Numbered from the stretch's first letter, positions 35,548 to 44,938 are shown. The stretch is 64,000 nucleotides of DNA from DATFVJ01 sp963712955 (GCA_963712955.1 CAVQKF010000020.1:99132-163131); one strand, 5' to 3'. Program-made: numbers and translations. Notes: a model not told the origin generated them from the sequence alone.

Positions 35548-35902
35548 TCATGATCGTGACGTGCCGCTGATCCAGCCGCCGCCGTGGCCCGCAGGCGCGG
35601 TCGCGTAATCGGCGCGCATCGCGGCGCACTGCTCGTTCACAGTCTGGGCCGCAGCGCAGATGTCGTCCGCGCCCGCGCGGCTGTTGCCCAGGACATGCCG
35701 CAGCGCGGCACCGGCGACTGTGCAGCGGTCGGCCAGCAGCCGATGGTAACCGCCCTGGTCGCCGCTGCCGTCGCGGGCTGGCGGTGACGGGCTGATCGTC
35801 CTCGGCCACGGAGCGGGCCAGCACGCGCCACGCTGCCGTAGTCGCCAGCGGGGCCGGTCCTGGGGCGAGGTCGGCAGGGGGCTCGCTGCCAGAATCGGAC
35901 AT
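35548..35902 (-). pseudogene. Small hypothetical protein, frameshifted
   Basis: The start (MSDSGSEPPADLAPGP, TTAAWRVLARSVAEDDQPV) is in one frame and the apparent end (GGYHRLLADRCTVAGAALRHVL, DDICAAAQTVNEQCAAMRAD) in another, joined near 35780. The helical cysteine-bearing tail looks like real coding. I do not recognise the family. Confidence 0.4.
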
Positions 35903-36060
35903 GGGTTCGCTCCCTCGCTGAGCGGATCAAGGGCCGTTCCGGTGCTCACCACACCGGGGCGGCCCGCTTTGCGTTCTGTCAGCACAGTACATCGCAATGC
36001 ATAGCCACCGATAGCCACGCGTGTATCTTCGCAGGTCACGCGTGCGTTACGGTGATCGGC

Positions 36061-36309
36061 ATGGCTGACGTGCCCGTGTTCGACCCGGACTCGATCACGC
36101 CGCTTTACGTCCAGGTGGCCGACTACATTGCCGCGCAGATCAGCACTGGCAAGCTGCGGCTCGGCGCACGGCTGCCCGCTGAACGGGACCTTGCCGACCA
36201 ATGGGGAGTGGCGTACCAGACAATCCGGCGCGCGATGCGGGAGCTACGCGAACGCGGGCTCGTGACGTCCGTCGTCGGCAAGGGCACGTTTGTGCTGCCG
36301 GGGAAGTGA
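36061..36309 (+). CDS. Short GntR-family transcriptional regulator (DNA-binding domain only)
   Basis: This 82-residue protein has TPLYVQVADYIAAQI, then LRLGARLPAERDLADQWGVAYQTIRRAMRELRERGLV and GKGTFVL, a complete GntR winged helix with no effector domain. Short GntR proteins of this kind are common in actinomycetes, often next to conjugative or small accessory genes. GTG 36052 would add three residues. It is divergent from the leftward small genes and may control them. Confidence 0.9.
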   Translation: MADVPVFDPDSITPLYVQVADYIAAQISTGKLRLGARLPAERDLADQWGVAYQTIRRAMRELRERGLVTSVVGKGTFVLPGK

Positions 36310-36380
36310 AGCGCAGGAAACCGTCAGGGCCTATGCCGGTTGCGGAAACCTCCGCACCCATTAGGACAGACAGTGTGCCC

Positions 36381-36440
36381 CGCCACCGCCGGCAGCGCCA
36401 CCGCAAGGACCGTCACCGCCGGCAGCGCCACCGGGGGGAG
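36381..36440. repeat. 30-bp imperfect direct repeat, 2 copies
   Basis: CG(C/T)CACCGCCGGCAGCGCC and the following ACCG-rich bases occur twice head to tail (36381-36410 and 36411-36440), just after the GntR gene. Confidence 0.8.
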
Positions 36441-36504
36441 CGCTGATCGTGCCGCGGCCGTGTTTCACCGCCCGGCGTTGGCTGCCTCTGCGGGCTGGTC
36501 GCGG

Positions 36505-36640
36505 GCCGGGCGGGGCAGGTGCGCCGCCGCACGGTGGTGGGCATGCTGCTGGGCGCGGGGTTACGGCGGGCGTGGCCGCATGATCGGGTGCGCTGTTTCT
36601 TTGCCCGCGCCCGCTGGGCCGGGCCTGCACATCGTGGCCG
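36505..36640 (+). pseudogene. Transposase N-terminal fragment
   Basis: The translation RRRTVVGMLLGAGL, then WPHDRVRCFFARARW matches the N-terminal block of actinomycete DDE transposases of the IS701/DDE_5 kind (RTVxGML...W.H.RAHRFF..ARW). The catalytic portion is absent and the frame soon degenerates. A dead insertion-sequence remnant. Confidence 0.6.
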
Positions 36641-36856
36641 GCGCCCGCTTATCACGGTCCCGCGTTGCGTGACCAAGACCGGGGCCGCGTCCGAGCACAT
36701 GCTGACCAAGCTGCGCCGCACTCCGATCGCCACCCGATTCTCTCCGGCACGACCAGGTCCCCAGCAGGCGAAGAATCCGGGCTGTCACCTCAGCCCGGGC
36801 CGCAGCAGCCACACAGATCCCCGCGATTGCGAAAGTCGAGAGGCGTATGAACGTCT

Positions 36857-36924
36857 CCGGCCGCAGGCCGGTTGAGCATAATTATCCTGTTTGGATTTAG
36901 TTGAGCGTAATCACCCTGTTTGGG
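36857..36924. repeat. Hairpin plus two 25-bp direct repeats
   Basis: CCGGCC-GCA-GGCCGG (36857-36871) is followed by two near-identical 25-mers (36871-36895 and 36900-36924; core TAAT.A.CCTGTTTGG) starting 29 bases apart. They lie between a transposase scrap and the carbonic anhydrase gene and could be element ends or an operator for the latter. Confidence 0.7.
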
Positions 36925-37029
36925 TGAGGTCGGCGGCGGGCTCATGCGTTAAATTCAGCTGGCCATTGGGCGGCCCGCATAGCTGCCAACGGGCTCGTCC
37001 CATCCAGGAACGCCAAGGAGGACGCGGAC

Positions 37030-37932
37030 ATGGCCGATTCGGGTGACGGGCCTGCCAAGCACGCGGTGACCCGCCGAGAGGCCGGGAAGTTAGCTGGCGC
37101 GGCAGTGGGCGTACTCGCGGTTTCGAGGTCCTTGCCGTCGAGCGCGGCTCGCGGCTCAGCTCTCGTCCCGGCGCAGACGACGCCGCCATGGAACCACAAC
37201 CCGGCATCGCCGATTGGGCCGAGCCACTGGGGCGACATCGGCTATCCGACCTGCGGGACCGGATCCGGCCAGTCGCCGGTCAACATCGACACGAGAGCGG
37301 TGACCCGCCTGGACGGCCCCCCACTGTTGATCAGCTACGATTCCTCCGAACTCGCCATCGAAAACACCGGCCACGTGGTCGAGGTGCCGATCCCGGCGGG
37401 CTTCACCGATACGCTGCGCATCGGCAACGACACCTATCAGCTCACGCAGTACCACTTCCATACGCCGGGTGAGCACGAGATCAATGGCCGCCTGGCCGAT
37501 GTCGAAGCCCACTTCGTCCACCAGAACAGCCAAGGTGACACTGCGGTCGTAGGTGTCTTCTTCCGCGGGGGCGCCGATCCGAATCCGCTGCTCGACAAGA
37601 TCCTGTTCTCCGCACCGGTCACGGCCAACGACGAAGTGACGGTCGGCGAGGCTAACCCGGCCGAGCTCTTCCCAGGGGCCGGCCGCGGTTCCAAGAGGAA
37701 GCCGAACATTGGTTCGTTCTACACCTACGGCGGCTCGCTTACGACTCCGGGCTGCAGCGAGGGGGTGCGCTGGTTTGTGCTTGCCGACGGAGGCCACGTC
37801 TCGCCGGCGGCCGTGCGGCGCTTCCACTTCGTGATCTCCCGGTTCCCCAATTACGGTGGCTACCCCAACAACAACCGGCCGGTCCAGCCGCTGAACGGGC
37901 GAGTGATCAGCTTCCGGGTATGCGGACCATGA
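37030..37932 (+). CDS. Alpha-class carbonic anhydrase, secreted (Tat-like signal)
   Basis: This 300-residue protein begins with a VTRREAGKLAGAAVGVLAV segment, a twin-arginine-like signal. The mature part has WGDIGYPTCGTGSGQSPVNI, the zinc ligands in QYHFHTPGEHEINGRLADVE plus AHFVHQ, and GGSLTTPGCSEGVRWFVL with a cysteine able to pair with that of TCGTG. These are alpha-CA signatures; the enzyme hydrates CO2 reversibly outside the cytoplasm. Alpha-class enzymes are less usual in actinomycetes than the beta class. The closing region (PVQPLNGRVISF) is also typical. GCCAAGGAGG lies upstream of the ATG at 37030. Confidence 0.93.
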   Translation: MADSGDGPAKHAVTRREAGKLAGAAVGVLAVSRSLPSSAARGSALVPAQTTPPWNHNPASPIGPSHWGDIGYPTCGTGSGQSPVNIDTRAVTRLDGPPLLISYDSSELAIENTGHVVEVPIPAGFTDTLRIGNDTYQLTQYHFHTPGEHEINGRLADVEAHFVHQNSQGDTAVVGVFFRGGADPNPLLDKILFSAPVTANDEVTVGEANPAELFPGAGRGSKRKPNIGSFYTYGGSLTTPGCSEGVRWFVLADGGHVSPAAVRRFHFVISRFPNYGGYPNNNRPVQPLNGRVISFRVCGP

Positions 37933-38282
37933 TCCGGGCGGGATTCCTAGCTCCAGGCCGCTCAGCCGTGAACGGCCGGAGATCCTCACCCCGCCCGAGC
38001 ACGGCTGCTCTGCTGAGCGCAGCAGACCAGCCCGGGGTAACCGCGCAGCCCCGCAAGAATCCTCCACTGACTCAGCGAATCCCGCAGCACCCATCCCGGC
38101 CGACGGGGTGCGCTGCGGCGGCGACGTTCAATATCGAGGCCGGCCGGGCCTGACACAATGGCAACGCATGGGCGGCGAAGGCCGGGCACCGCCAGCTGCC
38201 TTCTTTGCGGCGGGTTCCAGAGGACCTGGGCTTGCTGGTGCCACAGGCTGGTCTTCTGCCTCGAGTCTGTCCTGGAGTGATC
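37933..38282. other. Intergenic region
   Basis: I see no gene I would defend. It separates the carbonic anhydrase from the reductase gene and must contain the latter's promoter. GGAGTGATC at the right edge is the ribosome site of that gene. Confidence 0.4.
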
Positions 38283-39206
38283 ATGAAGGTGGCGGTGTAC
38301 GGGACGGGCGGGGTCGGCGGCTTCTTCGGAGGGAAACTTGCCCGCTCCGGTGCCGACGTTCGCTTCATCGCCCGCGGCAGCCAGCTGCAGGCGCTCCGGG
38401 CCCGAGGCCTCCGGGTGGCGAGTGTCCACGGTGACTTCGAACTGTATCCGGTGGCCGCGACCGACGACCCGGCCGAGGCCGGACCGGCCGACTACGTGCT
38501 GGTTGCCGTCAAGTCCTCCCAGACCGGCCAGGTAGCAGCCCGCCTCCGTCCGCTGCTGCACGAGAGCACGGCGGTGGTTTCGTTGCAGAACGGGGTGGAC
38601 AACGAGGAGAAGCTGGCAGCGGCGGTTGGTGCGGACAGGGTGGTGGGAGGGGTCGCGTACATCTTCTGCGTCATCTCGCATCCCGGGATGATCGAGCACA
38701 CCGGCGGCCCTGCCACCATCGTGGTGGGCGAGTGGCGGGAAGGGCGCAGCGAGCGGGTGGCCCGGCTGGTGGCGGCTTGCCAGGCGGCCGGGTTTGGTGC
38801 CGAGGAGTCCGCCGGCATCCGTTCGACGCTGTGGACGAAGTTCGCTTTCATTTGCGCTCAGGCGGGGACCACCGCCGCCATCCGTCTTTCCATTGGGGAG
38901 ATCCGGAGCGCCCCCGCCTCCCGCGAGCTGTTCCGCCGCGTGGCGGCGGAGGTGTGCGAGGTGGCCCGGGCCGAGGGGGTCCACCTTCCCACCGACCTTC
39001 CCGACCGCCACCTCGCCTTCGCCGACGGCCTTGAAGCTGGCGGCTATTCGTCGCTCCATTACGACCTGACCCACGGACGTCCCATGGAGCTGGAGGCGCT
39101 GCTGGGCGAGGTGGTCCGGCGAGGCGCCCGGGCCGGGGTGGCCACGCCCATGAGCCAGGCTTTGTATGCCGTTCTCCAGCCGTGGCAGCTCCGCAACCGC
39201 TCGTGA
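38283..39206 (+). CDS. Ketopantoate reductase-like (ApbA/PanE family)
   Basis: This 307-residue NADPH-dependent reductase opens with VAVYGTGGVGGFFGGKLARSG, the family glycine motif. VLVAVKSSQT, VVSLQNGVDNEEKL and the catalytic lysine region STLWTKFAFICA follow, with C-terminal GRPMELEALLGEVVRRG. The family makes pantoate for coenzyme A or reduces other 2-ketoacids; single actinomycete genomes often have several, so substrate is open. A GGAG site 7 bases before ATG 38283 supports the start. No other pantothenate genes are near. Confidence 0.88.
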   Translation: MKVAVYGTGGVGGFFGGKLARSGADVRFIARGSQLQALRARGLRVASVHGDFELYPVAATDDPAEAGPADYVLVAVKSSQTGQVAARLRPLLHESTAVVSLQNGVDNEEKLAAAVGADRVVGGVAYIFCVISHPGMIEHTGGPATIVVGEWREGRSERVARLVAACQAAGFGAEESAGIRSTLWTKFAFICAQAGTTAAIRLSIGEIRSAPASRELFRRVAAEVCEVARAEGVHLPTDLPDRHLAFADGLEAGGYSSLHYDLTHGRPMELEALLGEVVRRGARAGVATPMSQALYAVLQPWQLRNRS

Positions 39207-39343
39207 AGCCGCCGGAATCCTCCCATCGGCACATCGCCTGTCGGGGGTATGAGCGAGCAGTCGGCGGTACTGCTTACGGCGCGGCGTCCCGTCGGACGAG
39301 TGGGGTTGGTGGGGAGAGTGCATCGACCGGCGGGCAGCGGGCG

Positions 39344-39751
39344 CTAGGTCTGGCCGGGCGTCGCGGATGCCGCAGGCGCTGTCTTGAGGGACAGGAAGTC
39401 GGCGACGCCGATGATCCGCAGTACCTGACGTTCTACGGGGCGGATGCCGCGTCGGCTCTCGTCGTGAAACAGGTGCGGCGAGACGAGCCGGATGGCGCGT
39501 CCTCGCGTCTGCAGCCCGCAGCCGCCCGCCGCCAGGACGTTCTTGACCCAGTCCGTGTCAGGACCGTAGGTCAGGGCAAAGACGTAGCCGTCCTCCGCCG
39601 GAAATACGTTGACCGGTGTCTGATAGCGGCGGCCGGAGCTCCGGCCACGGTGCACAACTACACCGAAGCCGGGCAGCCATGGTGCAATGTGCTTGGTGAT
39701 CCGGTTCAGCCCAACCTTGTTCCACTGCCGTACCGCCCTTGGGATCGGCAT
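39344..39751 (-). CDS. Nitroreductase-family deazaflavin (F420)-dependent oxidoreductase, DDN type
   Basis: The protein is 135 residues from ATG 39751 (the longer open frame adds an atypical N-terminus). It has VRQWNKVGLNRITKHIAPWLPGFGVVVHRGRSSGRRYQTPVNVF, quoted here only as its blocks LNRITKHIAPWLPG, VHRGRSSGRRYQTPVN and VFALTYGPDTDWVKNVLAAG. These are the F420-binding features of the DDN/split beta-barrel family. Such proteins transfer hydride from F420H2 to quinones or nitro compounds. Confidence 0.88.
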   Translation of the reverse strand: MPIPRAVRQWNKVGLNRITKHIAPWLPGFGVVVHRGRSSGRRYQTPVNVFPAEDGYVFALTYGPDTDWVKNVLAAGGCGLQTRGRAIRLVSPHLFHDESRRGIRPVERQVLRIIGVADFLSLKTAPAASATPGQT

Positions 39752-39903
39752 TCCTGCTCCCTCGTCACGTGAGCGGAGCGGCGCGGCGCGCCCTGACTCC
39801 GCCGACACCATATCGGCTTGTATGAGTGGCCAGTGGCCACATCCTGACCGGGTCGCCTCGCGGGGCCGCGGTCACCGAGCACGCTGGGAGATGTGTAGGG
39901 CCA

Positions 39904-40707
39904 TCACGACTCGTCCGGGGGATGGATCATCTTCTCTACCTGTTGCGCGACGAGGAAGTCGAGGATCAGCCGGTTAACGAGATCGGGCTTCTCGAACGGG
40001 AGCCCATGCGAGGTCCCGGGGACGACGCCCAGCTGCGATCCCTCCGGCAGCGCCCGCATCATCGCTGCGGCGTGCTCCGGGGTGACGGCGTCGTCGTCGC
40101 CGATGAGGACGAGCGTCGGCGACTGCACGTCCCCGAGCCGTTCCAGCGACACGCCCTGGGACAGCCAGTTCGGCTTCAACTTGTCGAAGAACACGGGGAA
40201 ATGCTCCGGGCCGTCCGGTGAGAGCGAGTCGTACATCTGGCGGAACATGGGCGGGAAGGTGTCGGCTGTGAACTGCTCCATCAGCTCGACGTAGCGGGGC
40301 GGGCACCCGTCCCGGTTCGCGCACTGTCCGATGAGGACGAGCCTGCGCGCCAGGTCCGGCCGCCGGAGCGCGACGTGGATCGCGACCATCGCGCCGTCGC
40401 TGAAGCCAGCGAGGTGGGCGGAGGAGAGCCCGACCGCCTCGAAGAACGCGATCGTGTCGTCCGCCATACTCTTGTAAGTGATCGGCCCGTCCCGGTCGGG
40501 GGTGCGTCCTTGCCCCTGCCGCTCGGGCAGGTACACGCGGTACCGCTCTGCGAGTGCCGGAAGGATCTCGCCGAGCATCTCGATGGGATTGAACCCACCG
40601 TGCAAGTACAGCAGAGGTTCGCCCGCGCCGTGGACCTCGTAGTACGTGTCCAGGCCACCGGCGTCGACGCGATCCTTCACGACCGTGCTGTCCAGCTGTC
40701 CTATCAT
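39904..40707 (-). CDS. Alpha/beta hydrolase
   Basis: This protein is 267 residues; ATG 40707 is chosen because GAGGAGGGC precedes it. It has the oxyanion strand LLYLHGGFNP, nucleophile elbow LAGFSDGAMVA (G-x-S-x-G), acid in VLIGDDDAVTP and His in PGTSHGLPFEKP. RQGQGRTPDR resembles the loop of haloalkane/epoxide-type hydrolases. The substrate is unknown. It lies 126 bases after the LuxR-type gene on the same strand and may be its target or operon partner. Confidence 0.88.
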   Translation of the reverse strand: MIGQLDSTVVKDRVDAGGLDTYYEVHGAGEPLLYLHGGFNPIEMLGEILPALAERYRVYLPERQGQGRTPDRDGPITYKSMADDTIAFFEAVGLSSAHLAGFSDGAMVAIHVALRRPDLARRLVLIGQCANRDGCPPRYVELMEQFTADTFPPMFRQMYDSLSPDGPEHFPVFFDKLKPNWLSQGVSLERLGDVQSPTLVLIGDDDAVTPEHAAAMMRALPEGSQLGVVPGTSHGLPFEKPDLVNRLILDFLVAQQVEKMIHPPDES

Positions 40708-40833
40708 GACTGCCCTCCTCGTCCCGAGCACGAACGCCCGCACGTCGATGACCTTCATCCCGTGGGGTCGCCCGCGCGCTTTGGTCACGAGGGCCACGAT
40801 GGCAGTCCGGCCGGCACCGGAGCATCGGCGAAC

Positions 40834-42516
40834 TCACCTAATCTCCAGCTGATTCTCAGGGGGAGCGCTCCGCGCCACGAGCGCGGCGGCTTCGGCACGT
40901 CCGCGCAGGCCGAGCTTCGACAGGATGCGGGCCACGTGATGCTCGACCGTCTTGCGCGAGAGGAAGAGACGTTCGGCGATCTCGGGGTTCGAGAGCGCTT
41001 CGCCGAGGAGGGCGAGCACTTCCTGCTCACGCTTCGTGAGCCGTCCGACGTTCTTCGGTCCCGTCTTCGCCGCCTTCACGCCGAGGTCCCGCATCAGCGC
41101 GGCGGCGGCGTCCGCGTCGCGGCAGGCTCCCAGATCCTCGAAGACGGACAACGCCGCGCGCGCCTCGGCCCCGGCCACCGCCGGGTCCGCACGCCGGAGC
41201 ACCTGGGCGAGCAACAGCCGCGTCTGCGCGGCGCGGTAGGGAATCCCGGCATGGATGAACGCCGCGAGCGCCGTTTCCAGGTGCGTGCACGCGGCTGAAA
41301 CGTCCGTCGACGCGAGCGCCTGCCCGAGAAGACGCTCGCCATGCGCGACGATCAAATGACAGTCGTTGACAGCGCCAAGCGCAACAAGCGCACACCCCCG
41401 CTCGATGGCCGCGTCGCTGTCGAGCAGCGCGATCTCTGCCTCGCCGAGCAACTCGATCACCGCGGCGACATCGAGCCGGTCCGGGCTCGTCGCGGCGAGC
41501 CGCCGGCGGAGCACAGCTGCCGCCACTGACGGCTCGCCCTGTTGCAGATGCAACGAGGCGACCGCCGCGGCGGCTTCCTCACGCCCCTCGACGCCGCGCA
41601 GCACCCTGACCGCGTCCTCGACCCGTCCCTGCGCGAGCCTGAGCTCGGCGAGCGTCCCGGACGCGAACGCGTGCGGCGCCGGGAAGACGCCCCCCGACAT
41701 CGAGATCGCATCGGTGAGAAGTGCCCCGGCGGCGGGCCAGTCACCGTTCTCGAACAGGACCCGGCCGTAATAGGTGCGGCACTCCGCATACAAGAAAGGG
41801 CACCCATACCGGTCGATGAAGCGCTCGAGCGACTGCACCCACTGCGTCGCACGCTCGAGATCGAAACAGCTGCCGCACACGACCATGGTCATGCAGCTCA
41901 TCTGAGCGACGGTCAGCGGATCGCGGCCTTCGCCACCGATCACGCCGGCCATCGCCTCATCGAGGAGCGACATTCCCTCCCCGGTCCGGCCCTGCTGCAC
42001 CAGGGCCTGCCCGACAGCGTGCAGCGCCATCAGCTCGAGATCGGAGTTGCCGTTCGCGCGCCCGATCTCCACCGCCTGGCGAGCCAGCGCCTCGCTCTCG
42101 ACCGGGTCGTCCGTGACATAGGCGGTGGCCCCGAGGAGTTCCCCGCGCAGCCCCGGAACCTCGTTCTCAATGATCCGTGCAGCACGTGACAGCCATCCGC
42201 GGGCCGCAGCTGTGTTACCGAAATACCCCTTGTTGTAGCCCACGAGCGAGAGCGCGGCGCCGGCCGCGAACATCGGGTCGCCGCGGCGGCGGAAGACAAC
42301 ATACGCCCTCTCGCAATTGGTGATCGTGCCCGCTACGTCGCCCAGCCAGAACAACGCGGTCGCCAAGCCGAAAAGCGCCTCGGGCACTTCGGCCACCTCA
42401 AGGACAGCGGAAAAAGCATCGCGTGCGCGGCACCAGTCCCCGGCCGCCATGGCCCGGAACCCAACGCCGACCTGACTCTCCACGACGCTGGACTCGACGC
42501 CCCAACCATCGCTCAC
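40834..42516 (-). CDS. LuxR-type transcriptional regulator with TPR-like repeats
   Basis: This 560-residue regulator has no ATPase motif. The first about 480 residues are tandem helical repeats (CRARDAFSAVLEVAEVPEAL, LGDVAGTITNCERAY and similar) typical of protein-interaction scaffolds. The C-terminus is a LuxR/GerE helix-turn-helix: LTKREQEVLALLGEALSNPEIAERLFLSRKTVEHHVARIL, given here by its landmarks LTKREQEVL and RKTVEHHVARILSKLGL. It is divergent from the LAL-type regulator to its right. The signal it senses is unknown. Confidence 0.9.
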   Translation of the reverse strand: MSDGWGVESSVVESQVGVGFRAMAAGDWCRARDAFSAVLEVAEVPEALFGLATALFWLGDVAGTITNCERAYVVFRRRGDPMFAAGAALSLVGYNKGYFGNTAAARGWLSRAARIIENEVPGLRGELLGATAYVTDDPVESEALARQAVEIGRANGNSDLELMALHAVGQALVQQGRTGEGMSLLDEAMAGVIGGEGRDPLTVAQMSCMTMVVCGSCFDLERATQWVQSLERFIDRYGCPFLYAECRTYYGRVLFENGDWPAAGALLTDAISMSGGVFPAPHAFASGTLAELRLAQGRVEDAVRVLRGVEGREEAAAAVASLHLQQGEPSVAAAVLRRRLAATSPDRLDVAAVIELLGEAEIALLDSDAAIERGCALVALGAVNDCHLIVAHGERLLGQALASTDVSAACTHLETALAAFIHAGIPYRAAQTRLLLAQVLRRADPAVAGAEARAALSVFEDLGACRDADAAAALMRDLGVKAAKTGPKNVGRLTKREQEVLALLGEALSNPEIAERLFLSRKTVEHHVARILSKLGLRGRAEAAALVARSAPPENQLEIR

Positions 42517-42712
42517 ATCAGCATCGTCTCAGACCGCCAAACGGCGAACACCCGCTGAATGCCCTCGACTGAAGCATGTCGACCGGGCTACGCCGTCGGT
42601 CAGGAACCCCGGACGGACCCAGTGCCCGGATTCGGTCACGGCAGGCGGCTCGACCCTGGCGGCACCATCCTGCCGCCCACCAGGTGAAGCTGCCTGGGCT
42701 AGCGTTCAAGAT

Positions 42713-44938
42713 GTGGCGTTGTTGGAGCGGGACCAGGAGCTCGCGGGCGTCGAGGCGCTGCTGGTGGGTGGAGGCGTCCTGGCTGTCGAGGGTGGTGCCG
42801 GGATCGGCAAGACATCACTGCTCGACGTGGCATGCCGGCGGGCGGGGGAGCTTGGCTCTGAGGTCCTGCGGGCTCGTGGGTCGGAGCTTGAGGCCGGTTT
42901 CCCCTTTGGGGTGGTCCGCCAGCTGTTCGAGAGAAGGCTGGCAGGCGCCGATCCAAATGAGTGCAGTGAGCTCCTGAGGGGCCCGGCAGGCGCGGTGCGA
43001 ACATTGCTTGCCGGCGAGCGGCGGAGGCCTATGCCGATGCCGGTGCGTGGCGCCGCGGGGCTGGTTCGTCTCGAGGTTCTGGCGGCGAGCGATCCGCCCT
43101 GTTTGCTTCATCCCATTGTCCGCGGTGCGGTCGAGGCCTCGCTGGAGAGCGACGAGCGGGAAGCGGCACACAGGGCTGCCGCTCGGCTGCTCCACGCCGA
43201 CGGGGCGCCCGCCGGGCAGGTTGCGGTCCATCTTGCCCGCGTTCAGCCCACTGGTGACTATTGGGTGCTCCGGTGCCTGCGGGAGGCGGCTGAGGCCGCG
43301 ATGGAGGCCGGCGTTCCCCAGGCGGCCGCCGATCTGCTCCGGCGTGCTCTGGCAGAGCCACCCCCGGCCGGCCAGCGTGTCGCGGTGCTCCGCGAGCTCG
43401 CCCGGGCGGAAGCGAATGCGGGCCGCGAAACCGCCTGCGCGTGGCTCGAAGAGGCCCTGGTGAGGACGGCCGACCCGCACGAGCGGGCCGAGATCTGGAT
43501 GGAAATCGCCGAGTCTTACGCGTCCCTGTTTCGTTGGGTGGATGCGGTCGATGTGATCGAGCGGGCACTCGGCGAGCTCGGCGACACCGACACGGAGCTG
43601 GCGGGCTGCCTCGAAGGTGAGCTTGTCGTGGCGGGCCTGCACGACGCTCGCCGCGCTTCGCGCGTGGCTCCCGCACTCGATCGCCTGGCCGCTCGCCACC
43701 CCCTTGGGCCTCCCGCCGAGGCGCTCGCCGTGACGCGAGGGATGGCCTCGCTGCTTGCCGTGCGGCCCGCAGAGGAGATTGCTGCCCCCCTCGAAGAGGC
43801 CTTAACGAGTGCGGCATCGCCGGCAGGAAACTGGGATACGCGCGCCGCGCTGCTGTGGAGCATGGTGACGGCCGAGCGCTTCGACGCCGTCGGCAATGCT
43901 CTGCGGCCCATGCTGGCCGAGGTTCGGCACTCCGGCAGCGCCCGGGGCCTGGTCGCCACCTACAGCACGCTGGGGCTGCTCAAGCTCCGCGTCGGGGCGC
44001 TGCCGGAAGCTGACACGGCGGCGCGGGTGGCACTGCGGGTCCTGCAGGAAGGCGACTTCGCTCCCGGGCTGGCCTTCGCGGCGACCGTGCTCGCCGATGT
44101 CGCCGTCGAAGCGGGAGAGCTGGAAGAAGCACGGGCCCTCCTCGAGCTGCTACCGCAGGCGGATTGGCCGGCAGGTGTCGGTACGGTGCTGATTCCAGCG
44201 GCTCGGGGCCGGCTGGAGCTGGCTGCCGGCCGCCCAGCCGAGGCGCTCGCCGACTTCGAAACGTGCGCGGCGATGTTCAGCGCTGATGTGTGGGGCATTG
44301 AGATGCACGACATCGGCTACCTCCACGCCCGCTCCGGAGCCGCCCAGGCGCTGCTGTCGATGGGTGAGCACGAACAGGCCCGTCGGCTCGCGGAGGAAGA
44401 GCTGGCCGACGTCCGGGTATTCGGCGGACGCCGCGCCCTGGGGGTCGCCCTTCGTATCACCGGTTTGGTAAGGGGCGGGAAGGCAGGGCTCGAGCTGCTG
44501 GGCGAATCGGCCGCTGCGCTCCGGAACTCGCCGGCCATCCTCGAGCGGGCCAAGTCGCTGGCCGAACTGGGCGCGGCGCGGCGCCGGGCTGGCCAGCGCG
44601 CCGCAGCGCGGGAAGCGCTCGCCGACGCCCTCGATCTCGCGGCGCGCTGCGGTGCCCGCCCGATCGCTGCCCGGATCCGCGAAGAGCTGAACGCTGCCGG
44701 GGCCCGGCCCCGCCGTGAATGGCGCGGCGGTGTGGAGGCGCTCACACCGAGCGAACTGCGGGTCGCCCGGCTCGCTGCCGAGGGAAAAACCAACAGACAG
44801 ATCGCTCAGACGCTCTATGTGACGCTCAAAACGGTCGAGGGCCATCTGGCGCGCGCGTACCCCAAGCTTGGAGTCGCCGGCCGGGGCGAGCTTCCTGGCG
44901 CACTCGATGGAGAAATAACCAGGGTGGTCACCCAGTAG
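42713..44938 (+). CDS. LAL-type LuxR regulator lacking most of its ATPase domain
   Basis: The protein is 741 residues from GTG 42713. Walker A is intact (GGAGIGKTSLL, residues 27-37), followed by GFPFGVVRQLFERRL as in large ATP-binding LuxR (LAL) proteins. After VRTLLAG at about residue 101 the expected Walker B block (LLLAVDDAHWAD type) and sensor region are missing; the sequence passes in about 20 residues to LLHPIVRGAV, normally about 190 residues further on. TPR-like repeats and a C-terminal HTH (LTPSELRVARLAAEGKTN, TLKTVEGHLARAYPKLGV) are complete. An in-frame deletion seems likely, so ATP hydrolysis is probably lost while DNA binding may remain. Confidence 0.88.
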   Translation: MALLERDQELAGVEALLVGGGVLAVEGGAGIGKTSLLDVACRRAGELGSEVLRARGSELEAGFPFGVVRQLFERRLAGADPNECSELLRGPAGAVRTLLAGERRRPMPMPVRGAAGLVRLEVLAASDPPCLLHPIVRGAVEASLESDEREAAHRAAARLLHADGAPAGQVAVHLARVQPTGDYWVLRCLREAAEAAMEAGVPQAAADLLRRALAEPPPAGQRVAVLRELARAEANAGRETACAWLEEALVRTADPHERAEIWMEIAESYASLFRWVDAVDVIERALGELGDTDTELAGCLEGELVVAGLHDARRASRVAPALDRLAARHPLGPPAEALAVTRGMASLLAVRPAEEIAAPLEEALTSAASPAGNWDTRAALLWSMVTAERFDAVGNALRPMLAEVRHSGSARGLVATYSTLGLLKLRVGALPEADTAARVALRVLQEGDFAPGLAFAATVLADVAVEAGELEEARALLELLPQADWPAGVGTVLIPAARGRLELAAGRPAEALADFETCAAMFSADVWGIEMHDIGYLHARSGAAQALLSMGEHEQARRLAEEELADVRVFGGRRALGVALRITGLVRGGKAGLELLGESAAALRNSPAILERAKSLAELGAARRRAGQRAAAREALADALDLAARCGARPIAARIREELNAAGARPRREWRGGVEALTPSELRVARLAAEGKTNRQIAQTLYVTLKTVEGHLARAYPKLGVAGRGELPGALDGEITRVVTQ

